From positions 172,432 through 236,431 of the forward strand of contig NZ_KL370787.1 of NCBI RefSeq assembly GCF_000701505.1: DNA of 64,000 nucleotides, in the 5' to 3' direction. The notes under the pieces are model-generated. The model did no database searches, was not told the origin of the DNA, and worked only from the letters and a program-made list of their open reading frames with translations. Source of the DNA: Dyadobacter crusticola DSM 16708 (GTDB lineage: Bacteria > Bacteroidota > Bacteroidia > Cytophagales > Spirosomataceae). The position numbers and the translations under genes were made by a program. Shown here piece after piece: positions 53,494-63,235 of this stretch (positions are counted from its first letter, which is position 1; each line of letters starts with the position of its first letter).

Positions 53494-54264
53494 ATGATTA
53501 AACTTATCTTTATGGCCTTCTCAATCGCAATAATGGGCAACGATTCCGTGAGCGAGGTGGAGGTGGAAAAGAAGGAGCTGAAAGAAACAACAATAATAGA
53601 TTCAGATCTTCTTGCTATTGACTTCTGTGGCGAAGCCATTCCATTATCAGAGCTTCGAATCGCCGAGCGATATCAAAACATGATCAGAAATTACGATAAT
53701 CCCACCTTTCGTAAGCTGATGACAAAGACCGAAAAGAGAATGCGCATTATTGAGCCCATTCTTAAAAAGTACGGAGTACCAGCCGATTTTCAATATCTGC
53801 CTCTTATAGAGAGCGCCATGAGTAACCAGGTTACTTCCCATCGGGGCGCGGCAGGCTACTGGCAGTTCATGCCTTCGACAGCTAAATACCTTGGACTGGT
53901 TGTGAATGAACACAGAGACGATCGCAAGCACCTCGTCAAATCGACGCACGCTGCCGGCAAATACCTGCGTGAACTACATCGCCAACTGGGTTCCTGGACG
54001 CTAGTAGCAGCTGCATACAATGCAGGACCGACGCACATCCAGAACAGAATGGATTCCCAGAACAAAGACGACTTCTTCAAATTACGCTTGAATTCGGAAA
54101 CAGCCAGATATATTTACAAGATCCTGGCAGTTAAAGAATGGTTTTCAAATCCTGAAAGAAGCCGTGAATGGGGAAGCGGAGAAGTTCTTACCCGGCTGAC
54201 CGACTTCAAACTGGAACAGAAAAAAGCCGACACACAGCTGGCCAAAGTTGCCGCTGATTCATAA
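53494..54264 (+). CDS. Lytic transglycosylase (MltD/Slt-type GH23 domain)
   Basis: 256 residues. The short N-terminal hydrophobic stretch (MIKLIFMAFSIAIMG) may be a weak signal. The SLT domain is complete: Glu106 in YLPLIESAMSN is the catalytic acid, followed by GAAGYWQFMPSTAKYLGL and AAAYNAGPTHI. No LysM repeats, unlike E. coli MltD. Cleaves peptidoglycan glycan strands to make 1,6-anhydro ends, for wall remodelling. Monocistronic; ends before the cyclophilin gene. Confidence 0.92.
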   Translation: MIKLIFMAFSIAIMGNDSVSEVEVEKKELKETTIIDSDLLAIDFCGEAIPLSELRIAERYQNMIRNYDNPTFRKLMTKTEKRMRIIEPILKKYGVPADFQYLPLIESAMSNQVTSHRGAAGYWQFMPSTAKYLGLVVNEHRDDRKHLVKSTHAAGKYLRELHRQLGSWTLVAAAYNAGPTHIQNRMDSQNKDDFFKLRLNSETARYIYKILAVKEWFSNPERSREWGSGEVLTRLTDFKLEQKKADTQLAKVAADS

Positions 54265-54395
54265 TCGACACCTTTTATTTATTGATATAAATGCAAAGAA
54301 AAGGACTCATTCTCCTTTTCTTTGTGTTTTATAGCAGCCGCAGAAATGCGGCGCAAAAGCAGAAAAGATTTTTATCAATTAATACGCTCTTTAAC

Positions 54396-54842
54396 ATGAC
54401 AAAAGCTGAAATGGTCACTGACAAAGGCACTATGCTCATCGAATTTTACGATGAAGATGCGCCGGGAACAGTGAAAAACTTTGTTGACCTTTCTAAAAAA
54501 GGTTTTTATGACGGATTGATTTTTCACCGCGTAATCCCGGATTTCATGATCCAGGGTGGTGATCCTACCGGAACTGGCCGTGGAGGTCCGGGCTATAAAA
54601 TCAAATGTGAGCTGAATGGCGGAAACCAGTACCACGATCGTGGTGTACTTTCAATGGCGCATGCTGGCCGCGACACGGGAGGTTCTCAGTTCTTCATCTG
54701 CCACAGCCGCAAAAACACGGCGCATTTGGATGGGAACCATACTTGCTTCGGTAAAGTAGTGGAAGGAGTAGAAACAGTTGACCTGATCCGCCAGGGCGAC
54801 AAGATCCAGAAGATCACGATTATCGAGGAGCAGGAAGCATAG
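54396..54842 (+). CDS. Cyclophilin-type peptidyl-prolyl isomerase
   Basis: 148 residues from ATG 54396 ([17 protein letters not shown]); an upstream in-frame stretch (from 54291) does not look like a signal. Cyclophilin landmarks are [14 protein letters not shown] (43-56), [15 protein letters not shown] (87-101) and [10 protein letters not shown]. The Trp that binds cyclosporin in eukaryotic forms is replaced by His at position 110. Cytoplasmic protein-folding enzyme. An exceptionally strong terminator follows the stop codon. Confidence 0.93.
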   Translation: MTKAEMVTDKGTMLIEFYDEDAPGTVKNFVDLSKKGFYDGLIFHRVIPDFMIQGGDPTGTGRGGPGYKIKCELNGGNQYHDRGVLSMAHAGRDTGGSQFFICHSRKNTAHLDGNHTCFGKVVEGVETVDLIRQGDKIQKITIIEEQEA

Positions 54843-54857
54843 TCTCCCCTCAAAATT

Positions 54858-54901
54858 GATACAAAAAAAGGCTTGGATCACTCCAAGCCTTTTTTTGTAT
54901 C
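54858..54901. terminator. Very strong bidirectional terminator
   Basis: A 20-bp perfect stem (54858-54877 with 54882-54901) around TCAC, with A- and T-runs, lies between the cyclophilin gene and the convergent SGLT gene and can end both. Confidence 0.93.
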
Positions 54902-54914
54902 TGGGTATCTGGTT

Positions 54915-56534
54915 TTACCAGAAATGTGCATAAAGGAAAGTAATCAACCCGATTACGATTACTGCACCGACAATAAAGCTGCGGTGCGGAATAAACATGG
55001 ATGAATCGATTTCGAGTCCTTTTTTCTCGTTTGGCAATACCAAACCTAAGATCACCATTACTACCACACATATCAGGAACACAATTCCCATACGATCCAG
55101 GAATGGAACCTGCGTCCAGTCCGCAAATGGAAAGTAGTTATTGTGCATCGCAAGAGCGATCAGAAAGCCCCCTACGATCGCAAACAAAGCGCCGGCAGAG
55201 TTGGTCCGCTTCCAGAAGAAGCCCATTATGAATGAGGCGAAGATACCCGGCGAAAGCAATCCTGTCATTTCCTGAATGAACTGGAAGCCTCCTTTTTTAT
55301 CGATGCCCATGTAAGGAGAAACAACAATTGCAAGCAGCATTGCTACTACCACAACGATACGGCCGATTCTTACCAGTGTCTTCTCACTCGCATCTTTACC
55401 GATGTAATTCTTGAAAATATCGAGGGTAAAAATCGTAGAAATACTGTTTGCCTTTCCTGCAAGTGAAGCTACTACTGCGGCTGTAAGCGCTGCAAAAGAA
55501 AGACCTTTCAAGCCTGCGGGCAGCAGGTTCAGCAGTACGGGATAAGCTTTATCCGCATTGATCGCGCCATCGTCACCCAACATTTCTGCCTGAAACATTC
55601 CCTTGCTATATAATGCATAAGCAGCGATACCTGGCAAAACAACGATAACCGGCATCAACAGTTTCAAGAAAGCGGCGAAAAGAATACCATTTCTTGCTGT
55701 CTTCAAATCGGCGCCTAGTGCGCGCTGTGTGATGTACTGATTACATCCCCAATAGTTCAAATTCACGATCCACATACCGCCCAGCAAAACCGTCAGACCC
55801 GGCAGCTGCATGTAGAACGGGCTGCTTTTAGGAAAGATCATGTGGAAGTGGTCGTCGTGGTTTTCACGCATCAGCTTGAAACCCGCTGTAATTCCTTCTA
55901 TTCCATCTGTTGCGGATACCAGGTTAACTGCCAGATAAGTAGTAGCCAAACCGCCGATTACCAAAAAGAACACCTGAATAACATCGGTATAACCGATCAC
56001 TTTCATCCCGCCAATCGTAATAATGATCGCGAAAACAGCGAGTGCGATCATACAAAACTGAAAATCCAAGCCGGAAATACCTGAAACCGCCAGCGCACCG
56101 AGGTACAGAATGGAAGTAAGGTTAACCAGGATATACAATGCCAGCCAGAAAACCGCCATGATCAAGCTCACTGTGGGATTATACCGCTCGTTCAGGAATT
56201 GCGGCATTGTGTAAATCTTGTTTTTCAGATAGATTGGCATAAAAAAAACAGCGACTATAATCAAAGTTGCTGCTGCCATCCATTCGTAAGTGGAAATACC
56301 GAGACCCATTGAAAAACCGTTTCCGGACATTCCGATAAATTGTTCGGCAGAAATGTTCGACGCGATCAGCGACGCACCGATAGCCCACCAGGTAAGCGAA
56401 CCTTCGGCCAGGAAGAAATCTTTGGTAGACTCAGTTTTTGACCTTTTCCGCTGATAAATCCAATAACCGTAACCGGAGACGACTATGAAATAAAAGAAGA
56501 AGACGATGTAGTCGAGGTTCTGTAATTCCTGCAT
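54915..56534 (-). CDS. Sodium:solute symporter, SGLT family
   Basis: 539 residues, about 14 hydrophobic helices. Hallmarks of the sodium/glucose branch: FLAEGSLTWWAIGASLIASNISAEQFIGMSG, PIYLKNKIYTMPQFLNERY, GGLATTYLAVNLV and SFAALTAAVVASLAGKANSISTIFTLDI with the sodium-site serines. Closest named relatives are vSGLT-type galactose/glucose/myo-inositol transporters. Probably sodium-coupled uptake of a monosaccharide. Single gene; terminator on its 3' side. Confidence 0.93.
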   Translation of the reverse strand: MQELQNLDYIVFFFYFIVVSGYGYWIYQRKRSKTESTKDFFLAEGSLTWWAIGASLIASNISAEQFIGMSGNGFSMGLGISTYEWMAAATLIIVAVFFMPIYLKNKIYTMPQFLNERYNPTVSLIMAVFWLALYILVNLTSILYLGALAVSGISGLDFQFCMIALAVFAIIITIGGMKVIGYTDVIQVFFLVIGGLATTYLAVNLVSATDGIEGITAGFKLMRENHDDHFHMIFPKSSPFYMQLPGLTVLLGGMWIVNLNYWGCNQYITQRALGADLKTARNGILFAAFLKLLMPVIVVLPGIAAYALYSKGMFQAEMLGDDGAINADKAYPVLLNLLPAGLKGLSFAALTAAVVASLAGKANSISTIFTLDIFKNYIGKDASEKTLVRIGRIVVVVAMLLAIVVSPYMGIDKKGGFQFIQEMTGLLSPGIFASFIMGFFWKRTNSAGALFAIVGGFLIALAMHNNYFPFADWTQVPFLDRMGIVFLICVVVMVILGLVLPNEKKGLEIDSSMFIPHRSFIVGAVIVIGLITFLYAHFW

Positions 56535-56693
56535 TGCAAAGTATAAAAAGGATGAATGATGAGGTTTGTCAGTTCAAATCGAAAGGTACATTATTTTCGG
56601 AAAATTGTACAAAACCTAAGTTGTGTAAGATCGTCGCGAGGTTTATTAAAAATGTGCCTGTAAATATAGATACAAGCATATCTTTACAAAGCT

Positions 56694-57563
56694 TTACTCT
56701 GATATTTTCTCCGAATCCGAATATCTCAGCGGATTTGATGGTAACTTCCTATAATAATCTTTCAGCCGCGCCTGCTCCGCACCCGAGTAAGCTTCCTGAA
56801 AAGATCGGCCCGCATTCAGGTTTTGCACGAAGCTCTGCAGACCATCATCGCCGCTCATCGCAAGCCAGTAAGAAACCTCCATTCCCGAGGACATATAAGC
56901 AAGCATTACGTGTTTTTGCCCACCATTAAAAAACCCCTTGATCGTAGCGACATCTTCGAGTTCCAGGATCTGTTGTCCGCCGCCGGTGTAATACATCCAT
57001 TCGTCCAGATATTCGAGGTAGCGACCGGCAGGGTCTGGGTTATTGACGAACCTTCTGTCGAGCATCAAAGCCAGGCCTTCATTAAACCACTGCGGGATAT
57101 CCGAGGTAACTTTCCACCAGCCAATCCGTTTCAGAAGCTCAATATGCCCCATTTCGTGCGCAATCACGTCGAGGTTTGCGCCTTGTTCGTTAAGCACCAC
57201 ATAGCTGGTGCCCCAAGGGGTACCTACGCTGCAGCCGGCGCCTTCTGTGCTGCTGCAATAGCGCTGATACTGCTGCGGGTTACTGCAGACGATGATTTTG
57301 GGAGCGGATTTCTTGCCGGAATAGAACGAATCGATCCGCATTTCTGCTCTGCTGACAATCATTTTCAGCTTTTTGTAGGAAGCAGGCTTGATTTCAGGAC
57401 TGAAATAAACCAACCCGCTCTCCCGAAAACCGGAAAAGCCGATCAGCTCACAATAAAAAATCTGGGGATATAAGAAGAACAAGCTGGCCGGTAACACGAA
57501 AAGCAGCACGACGAACACTTTTACAATTCGTATTGCGCGCGCTGGTACCGGGTTGTTTTTCAA
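56694..57563 (-). CDS. Membrane-anchored gluzincin-type metallopeptidase
   Basis: 289 residues, with one membrane helix at about 11-32 (IRIVKVFVVLLFVLPASLFF). The zinc motif is HEMGH (His136, Glu137, His140) and the third ligand is Glu162 in WFNEGLALML, the spacing of gluzincins. The rest shows no named family beyond a DUF-like peptidase. Location is the periplasmic face of the inner membrane. Substrate unknown. Confidence 0.85.
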   Translation of the reverse strand: MKNNPVPARAIRIVKVFVVLLFVLPASLFFLYPQIFYCELIGFSGFRESGLVYFSPEIKPASYKKLKMIVSRAEMRIDSFYSGKKSAPKIIVCSNPQQYQRYCSSTEGAGCSVGTPWGTSYVVLNEQGANLDVIAHEMGHIELLKRIGWWKVTSDIPQWFNEGLALMLDRRFVNNPDPAGRYLEYLDEWMYYTGGGQQILELEDVATIKGFFNGGQKHVMLAYMSSGMEVSYWLAMSGDDGLQSFVQNLNAGRSFQEAYSGAEQARLKDYYRKLPSNPLRYSDSEKISE

Positions 57564-57638
57564 AGAAATTCTTTTTTACACTAGAAGTGTTTACGGTATT
57601 GTTGGCTTGCAGAGCTTGCCCTACTAGCTTTTATTGAA

Positions 57639-57724
57639 TTGTCATGCTGAGCGCACCGGGCCGCCGGGCGGTCGAAGCACTGTACTTGCGAGCAGCGTGC
57701 TTTCGACTGCGCTCAGCATGACAA
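57639..57724. repeat. Inverted repeat with GC-rich insertion
   Basis: Outer arms of 17 bp (57639-57655 and 57708-57724) are exactly complementary. Inside, GTCGAAGCAC (57671-57680) pairs with GTGCTTTCGAC (57697-57707) with a bulge. CCGGGCCGCCGGGCG (57656-57670) is unpaired. The arms share CTGCGCTCAG...TGACAA with the copies at 13151 and 51018. Lies between the metallopeptidase and purH. Confidence 0.9.
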
Positions 57725-57763
57725 AAGTTAGGTTAGCGTAACAGAGCTTACGCTGTGCTGCAA

Positions 57764-59299
57764 TTAATGTTTGAAGTGGCGGACGCCAGTGGTTACCATT
57801 GCTACACCATTGGCGTTGCAATATTCCACAGAGTCTTTATCGCGTATCGAGCCTCCTGGCTGTACAACCGCCGTAATCCCCGCTTTATGCGCGATTTCAA
57901 CGCAGTCTGCGAAAGGGAAAAAGGCATCTGATGCCATTACCGCGCCATTTAAATCAAATCCAAATGCATTCGCCTTTTCGATCGCCTGGCGCAATGCGTC
58001 CACGCGTGAAGTCTGGCCGGTACCGCTGGCCAGCAGCTGGTTTTCTTTTGCCAAAACAATCGTGTTGGACTTCGTATGCTTGCACACTTTGAGCGCAAAT
58101 TCCATTGCAGTCAATTCCTGCTCGGTCGGCGCTTTTTCGGTAACGGTTGTATATTGAGAAGCAACTTCGGTCGAAAGATCTTTGTCCTGTACCAGAACTC
58201 CGTTGAGGATAGTTTTAAACATAATCTGCGGCAGATCCACCGGATTTCTCTTTAACAAAATCCTGTTTTTCTTGGATTTCAAAAGCTGTAGTGCTTCTTC
58301 ATCGTACTCCGGCGCGATCAGGATTTCCATGAAAAGCTTGTTCAGCTCTTCGGCAGTAGCCAGATCCACTTTTGCATTTGTAATTACAACACCACCAAAT
58401 GCCGACACCGGGTCGCAGGCTAATGCATTATCGTAAGCCGCTTTCGCAGTAGGTGCAGTGGCAATTCCGCATGCATTGGTATGTTTGATAATCGCGAAAG
58501 TCGGTGCAGCGCCCTGAAATTCATCGATCAGGTTCACGCAGGCATCTACGTCAACAAGGTTGTTATAAGAAAGTTCTTTTCCGTGCAGCTTGTCGAAGAT
58601 ACCTTCGAGGTCGCCGTAATAGGTTGCATTCTGATGCGGGTTTTCTCCGTAACGCAAAGTTTGTGAAGACAAACTGGTAAAGTCGAAAAGATCTTTGTCC
58701 GTCTTTTCTTTTCCCGCAGTAAAAAAGCGGTTGATCGCTCCATCGTAATGCGAAGAAACCCCGAAAGCCTGACCTGCGTAAAAGCGGCGGTCTTCCAGGT
58801 CGGTAGTACCTGCTTTCGCAGTCAAAAGCTCCACCACCTCCGCATACTGCGAACGCGAAGACACGATCAATGTATCTTTGAAATTTTTCGCAGTTGCTCT
58901 GATCAGGGAAATGCCGCCAATGTCTATTTTTTCAATGATATCCTCTTCTCCGGCACCGGAAGCAACTGTTTCTTCAAACGGGTACAAGTCTACTACCACC
59001 ATATCAATGGCCGGAATGTTGTACTGAGCCGCCTGTGCCACATCGCCTTCGTCGTCGCGACGGTACAAAATACCGCCCATAATCGCAGGGTGTAAAGTTT
59101 TGACACGACCGCCAAAAATGGAAGGATAACCCGTCAGTTCTTCCGCTGCGGTTACGGGAATGTTCAGGTTTTCAATGAAAGTCTGCGTGCCTCCGGTTGA
59201 GTACAATTTTACACCATTGCTGTGCAAGAGGCGAACCAAAGGTTCAAGTCCGTCCTTATAATACACAGAAATAAGTGCGGATTGGATTTTTTTAGACAT
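57764..59299 (-). CDS. purH: Bifunctional AICAR formyltransferase/IMP cyclohydrolase
   Basis: 511 residues, the normal length. The N-terminal MGS-like IMP cyclohydrolase domain has KLYSTGGTQTFIENLN and FGGRVKTLHPAIMGGILYRR; the AICARFT domain has LRYGENPHQNATYYG, FAIIKHTNACGIA, FGGVVITNA and QPGGSIRDKDS. It makes the last two steps of purine biosynthesis. A TATCTTTG box lies upstream at 59343-59350 on the minus strand. Confidence 0.97.
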   Translation of the reverse strand: MSKKIQSALISVYYKDGLEPLVRLLHSNGVKLYSTGGTQTFIENLNIPVTAAEELTGYPSIFGGRVKTLHPAIMGGILYRRDDEGDVAQAAQYNIPAIDMVVVDLYPFEETVASGAGEEDIIEKIDIGGISLIRATAKNFKDTLIVSSRSQYAEVVELLTAKAGTTDLEDRRFYAGQAFGVSSHYDGAINRFFTAGKEKTDKDLFDFTSLSSQTLRYGENPHQNATYYGDLEGIFDKLHGKELSYNNLVDVDACVNLIDEFQGAAPTFAIIKHTNACGIATAPTAKAAYDNALACDPVSAFGGVVITNAKVDLATAEELNKLFMEILIAPEYDEEALQLLKSKKNRILLKRNPVDLPQIMFKTILNGVLVQDKDLSTEVASQYTTVTEKAPTEQELTAMEFALKVCKHTKSNTIVLAKENQLLASGTGQTSRVDALRQAIEKANAFGFDLNGAVMASDAFFPFADCVEIAHKAGITAVVQPGGSIRDKDSVEYCNANGVAMVTTGVRHFKH

Positions 59300-59342
59300 T
59301 GTAAAATGTTAACTGTAAGATGCTCTGACTGAAAATAAGCCG

Positions 59343-59350
59343 CAAAGATA
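59343..59350 (-). promoter_or_regulatory. Candidate -7 element of purH
   Basis: TATCTTTG on the minus strand matches TAnnTTTG exactly, 44 bp before the purH start codon. No clear -33 TTG at standard spacing. Confidence 0.45.
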
Positions 59351-59436
59351 GCCTAAAAATGTGCGAAGTTTGAAGCGGAAGGAATGAAAATCGGGGTACG
59401 GAATTAACTTATTATCGCATTTAAAAATCAGAAAAT

Positions 59437-60225
59437 ATGAACCTGGACCTGAACGGAAAAACAGCGATCGTTTGCGGCGCTACCCAAGGAATCGGACTTG
59501 CTTCGGCTGTTGAACTCGCATTATTAGGCGCGAATGTGACGCTGGTTGCCCGGAATGAAGAAAAACTGCGTAGTGCAGTGGACACACTGGACACCTCGGC
59601 CGGCCAGCTTCACCGCTACGTAGTTGCCGATTTCAGCGAGACGGAAAACTTGAAAGAAGCTTTCGAAAATTACCTGCGCCTCTGTCCTGATGTTCACATT
59701 TTAATCAATAACACCGGCGGACCTTCGGGCGGGGCGATTATCGAAGCGGATAGCGACCAGTTTTTGAAAACTTTTCAAATGCATTTGATCAACAATCAGT
59801 TTCTGGTACAATCCGTTTTGCCTTCGATGAAAAAAGAAGGATTTGGCCGCATTGTCAATATCATAAGTACTTCTGTGAAGCAGCCGATCGCGGGTTTGGG
59901 TGTTTCCAACACGATTCGCGGCGCAGTGGCGAGCTGGGCAAAGACGCTTTCATTGGAAATTGCACAGTTTGGAATTACGGTAAACAATGTACTGCCGGGC
60001 TATACTGAAACTGCCCGCTTATATTCCGTTCTGGAAATGCGCGCGCAATCTCAAAACAAGACCGCCAAAGAAGTGGGTCGCGAGCTCGCAGCCAGTATCC
60101 CGATCCGCCGTTTTACCAAACCGGAAGAAACTGCAGCGGCTGTCGCATTCCTGTGCAGTCCAGCCGCTGCGAGCATTAATGGGGTGAATTTACCAGTAGA
60201 TGGTGGAAGAACGGAGAGTTTGTGA
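59437..60225 (+). CDS. Atypical SDR family protein lacking the Tyr/Lys pair
   Basis: 262 residues. Rossmann start VCGATQGIG and NNTGGP (91-96), the marker of one SDR branch. Ser144 is present, but the expected YxxxK positions hold Ser157 and Arg161 (GVSNTIRGAVASWAKTL). The rest, including AASINGVNLPVDGG, follows the family. Either another residue does the catalysis or it is not a dehydrogenase. Convergent with the barrel-like gene, 2 bp apart. Confidence 0.85.
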   Translation: MNLDLNGKTAIVCGATQGIGLASAVELALLGANVTLVARNEEKLRSAVDTLDTSAGQLHRYVVADFSETENLKEAFENYLRLCPDVHILINNTGGPSGGAIIEADSDQFLKTFQMHLINNQFLVQSVLPSMKKEGFGRIVNIISTSVKQPIAGLGVSNTIRGAVASWAKTLSLEIAQFGITVNNVLPGYTETARLYSVLEMRAQSQNKTAKEVGRELAASIPIRRFTKPEETAAAVAFLCSPAAASINGVNLPVDGGRTESL

Positions 60226-60227
60226 GG

Positions 60228-60767
60228 TCAGCGCCAGCCTAATCCAACACTAACACCGGCAACAGAATCAAATTTGCTTTTGACAAGAGTAGGCGTACAG
60301 CGTAGTTTTAAAATGTATATCCATTTGGGACTGACAAAGTGCAAACGGACGCCGCCTAATGCCGATGGTGTGACAAACCGGTGCTTCACTGTCACAGCCC
60401 TGTACGGATTATTGTCGTAAGGATCGACAAAGAATGCCCCAAAACCACTTTCAAGATAAGCCTCAATCAGATTGCTTCCGGGATTTGGAATGCAGGATTT
60501 CCTACGGTACGGGTTCAATAAATAGTTGTAAGTGGCAGCTGCCGATAACGACGGACTTTTAAACCCTCTTCTTTCAAGCCAACCCAAACCAGCCTGTATA
60601 CCTGCGAAGGAACGTGGCTTGTAAGCAGTTATCGCCTCTGCGGTAATTGCCAGCTGGGGAGCAAGCCCGGCAATCTCAGCACCCACATTAGCTCTGATCT
60701 TCGTATAGTAAGGTTGCGAACTGCATTCGAATGAGAGCAGGAGGAGAATGATCAACACTTGCTGCAT
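60228..60767 (-). CDS. Outer-membrane-barrel-like protein of unknown function
   Basis: 179 residues from MQQVLIILLLLSFECSSQ (ATG 60767), a signal peptide. The mature part has alternating strand segments (KIRANVGAEIAGLAPQLAIT, GIQAGLGWLERRGF, AGVSVGLGWR at the C-terminus), as in small 8-stranded barrels. Located between an SDR and the second TonB receptor of the DUF4249 type, 75 bp from the receptor stop. Function unknown. Confidence 0.75.
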   Translation of the reverse strand: MQQVLIILLLLSFECSSQPYYTKIRANVGAEIAGLAPQLAITAEAITAYKPRSFAGIQAGLGWLERRGFKSPSLSAAATYNYLLNPYRRKSCIPNPGSNLIEAYLESGFGAFFVDPYDNNPYRAVTVKHRFVTPSALGGVRLHFVSPKWIYILKLRCTPTLVKSKFDSVAGVSVGLGWR

Positions 60768-60841
60768 GTGACAGATTTTCAAAGCCAAGATATAACGAGG
60801 AATTATTTTGGCTAGTACTGCAATGCAGTGACTCAGCGAAA

Positions 60842-63235
60842 TTAAAAGAAGTACTTCCAGTTAATAGAAGGAATCAAAGTCCCAAACACCGACAGCCGGT
60901 AACTTGCTAGTCTTGACCCGGTTTGTCTGAAATAGATTGAATACGGGTTTTTTCTTGCATACAAATTGTAGATCGAAAATGACCAGAGTGCATACTGCCG
61001 CTGGTCTGCGCTGGTGCGGGTATCTTTGGTGAATGAAATGTCGGCCCGATGATAATCCGGTATCCTATCCAGGTTTCTTGCCGAATAATCCTGAACAACC
61101 ACGTCATTGAGCCTGTACGTACCGTCGGGGTAGGTAATCGGGCGACCGGTCATATACACAAAGTTGGTACCGAAGGTCCAGTTCTTCTTCCATTTCCATT
61201 GTGTCGATACTGTGACGCTGTGAGGACGGTCAACCGTTGCCGGGTACCAATCGCCCTTATTGATCTGTTCGGAGGGAAATACCGATTGTACCCGGGCGAA
61301 AGTGCGGCTGTAAGTGTAGGAAAGCAGTCCGGTGATCAGGCCCTTCGACTTCTGCACACTCACTTCCACACCATAGGCTTTTCCTTCTGCCGGGACGAGG
61401 TCTGTTTCCAAAACCGGGTTTAACAGTAAAGTAGCTCCATTCTTATATTCAACAAGATTGTTTAAATGCTTCTGGTAAAGCTCGATTGAAGTTTCAAATG
61501 TATTTTCGTTGAAGTTCCTGAAATAACCCACTGCGATTTGTGTGGCAGTCTGCGGCGGGACGAAATCATCGGCCATTTTCCAGAAATCTACGGGAGATAT
61601 AGCGGTCGTATTGGAGATCAGGTGCAAGTACTGGCGCGTTTGGGTATAGCTCATTTTCAGCGAGCTGGTAGGGCCTGTGTTAATTCTGACAGACAATCTT
61701 GGCTCAAATCCACCAAAACCTGTGATCTTTTTGCCTTTTTTAAAAAACAGCGTGTCTAGCACCGACTCCGATGTGCGCGGAACTCCATTCTCGTATTGAT
61801 AAACCGTACCTGCGCCCACATTCCTGAATGCAACATACCGCAAACCTGCATTCACTGACAGCCACGGAACCGGGTTCCATTCATCTGAAACAAAGAATGC
61901 ACTTTCCAGCGCTTGCTCCTTTTCAATGTCTATGTGGATAATGTTTGAGTTTTTTTCTGGTGAAAGATTACCGGGAGATAACTGGTACTGCGTAAAATCA
62001 ATACCGGCTTCAAACTTGTGATGTGGCTGAGGCGCCCATATCAAATGTACATGCCCATTATGCTGCCGGATTCCCGATTTGAACAGATATTCTATCGTAG
62101 GTGAAATGCCGTTTAAGTTAAATGTATAATGACTCAGGTTAGCCCCCACCTGAATAGACAATGCTTTATTGATCTGCCTGTTCCAATTCAATGTACCTGT
62201 GGTTGACTGCCAACCATAAAGCGTGTCTTCCGGAAATTTGAATGCATCCTGACTATAATAACCCGACGCAGAGATCACGCTGTTTTCAGATATTTCGTAG
62301 GACAACTTTCCATTTAGGTCAAAAAAGAATGCCTTATTCTGGTTTGTAGGAGCGGGAAAACGTTTGATCAGCAGATTGGGATAAGCCACTCTGCCGCCCG
62401 CCAGGAAGGTAAGCCGTTTATTTCTCGTCAGCGGTCCGTCGGCCATGATACTCGCTGTCATCAAACCTACCCCGGCGGAAACGTTTACGCGTTCCTTGTT
62501 GCCGTTGCGGGTATTTATTGTTAATAACGATGAAAGCCGCCCGCCGTAAGCGGCCGGAATATCTCCTTTATATAATGTCACATCACGGATCGCGTCGGCA
62601 TTTACATTGCTCAGAAAACCAAGTAAATGGGAAGTGTTGAATAAGGGAGCTCCGTCGAGAAGTACTAGGTTCTGGTCTGTCCGGCCGCCACGCACATTGA
62701 ATCCAGCTGTACCTTCGCCTACTGTATTCACCCCCGGCTGTAAAGTGAGCGCTTTGATGATGTCCACCTCGCCAAACACAACCGGGATATTTTTAAGATT
62801 CTTGATATCCAGCCGTGAAACACTCATCTGGCTGGACTTCACGTTCTCATCGGGCGCTTGCTCCTTGACGACCAGCTCCATTAAGTCCCGCGTTTCAGGC
62901 GCAAGCTTTATATCTATTCCCGAAAGTATTTCCTGGTAATTGATGGTGATACTCTTTGAAAAATAGCCCACAGACGAAAATGTAACCAGCTGGGAACCCG
63001 CTTTCAGCCGGATGCTGAATTTCCCCAAACTATCGGTAATTGATGCAGCCTTTGAAATACGGGACACTACCGATGCATTTACCATCGGTTTGCCGGAGAC
63101 TACATCCTCCACCGTCCCTTTGAGAATCCAGTCCTGCGAATGGGCTGTTTTGGGCAAAAGGAATATCGCCGCTGCGATAAGCAGCAACCGCAGGTTGGTT
63201 CGGAACAATAGCTTGCTTCGTGTTTTCATTACCAA
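60842..63235 (-). CDS. TonB-dependent receptor of a second DUF4249 pair
   Basis: 797 residues (start ATG at 63235 or 63229, both before the signal ending KTAHSQ). Carboxypeptidase-like domain (about 35-115), plug with SRLDIKNLKNIPVVFGEVDI, FNVRGGRTDQNLVLLDGAPL and LYKGDIPAAYGGRLSSLLTI, then a barrel ending FGTLIPSINWKYFF. The FGEVDIIKALTLQPGVN stretch matches the receptor at 20.2-22.6 kb, so they are paralogues. Starts 7 bp inside the end of a DUF4249 gene. Confidence 0.93.
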   Translation of the reverse strand: MVMKTRSKLLFRTNLRLLLIAAAIFLLPKTAHSQDWILKGTVEDVVSGKPMVNASVVSRISKAASITDSLGKFSIRLKAGSQLVTFSSVGYFSKSITINYQEILSGIDIKLAPETRDLMELVVKEQAPDENVKSSQMSVSRLDIKNLKNIPVVFGEVDIIKALTLQPGVNTVGEGTAGFNVRGGRTDQNLVLLDGAPLFNTSHLLGFLSNVNADAIRDVTLYKGDIPAAYGGRLSSLLTINTRNGNKERVNVSAGVGLMTASIMADGPLTRNKRLTFLAGGRVAYPNLLIKRFPAPTNQNKAFFFDLNGKLSYEISENSVISASGYYSQDAFKFPEDTLYGWQSTTGTLNWNRQINKALSIQVGANLSHYTFNLNGISPTIEYLFKSGIRQHNGHVHLIWAPQPHHKFEAGIDFTQYQLSPGNLSPEKNSNIIHIDIEKEQALESAFFVSDEWNPVPWLSVNAGLRYVAFRNVGAGTVYQYENGVPRTSESVLDTLFFKKGKKITGFGGFEPRLSVRINTGPTSSLKMSYTQTRQYLHLISNTTAISPVDFWKMADDFVPPQTATQIAVGYFRNFNENTFETSIELYQKHLNNLVEYKNGATLLLNPVLETDLVPAEGKAYGVEVSVQKSKGLITGLLSYTYSRTFARVQSVFPSEQINKGDWYPATVDRPHSVTVSTQWKWKKNWTFGTNFVYMTGRPITYPDGTYRLNDVVVQDYSARNLDRIPDYHRADISFTKDTRTSADQRQYALWSFSIYNLYARKNPYSIYFRQTGSRLASYRLSVFGTLIPSINWKYFF

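Noticed and set aside
56571-56580. tRNA T-arm-like AGTTCAAATC
   Set aside because: No acceptor stem, D-arm or anticodon arm around it.
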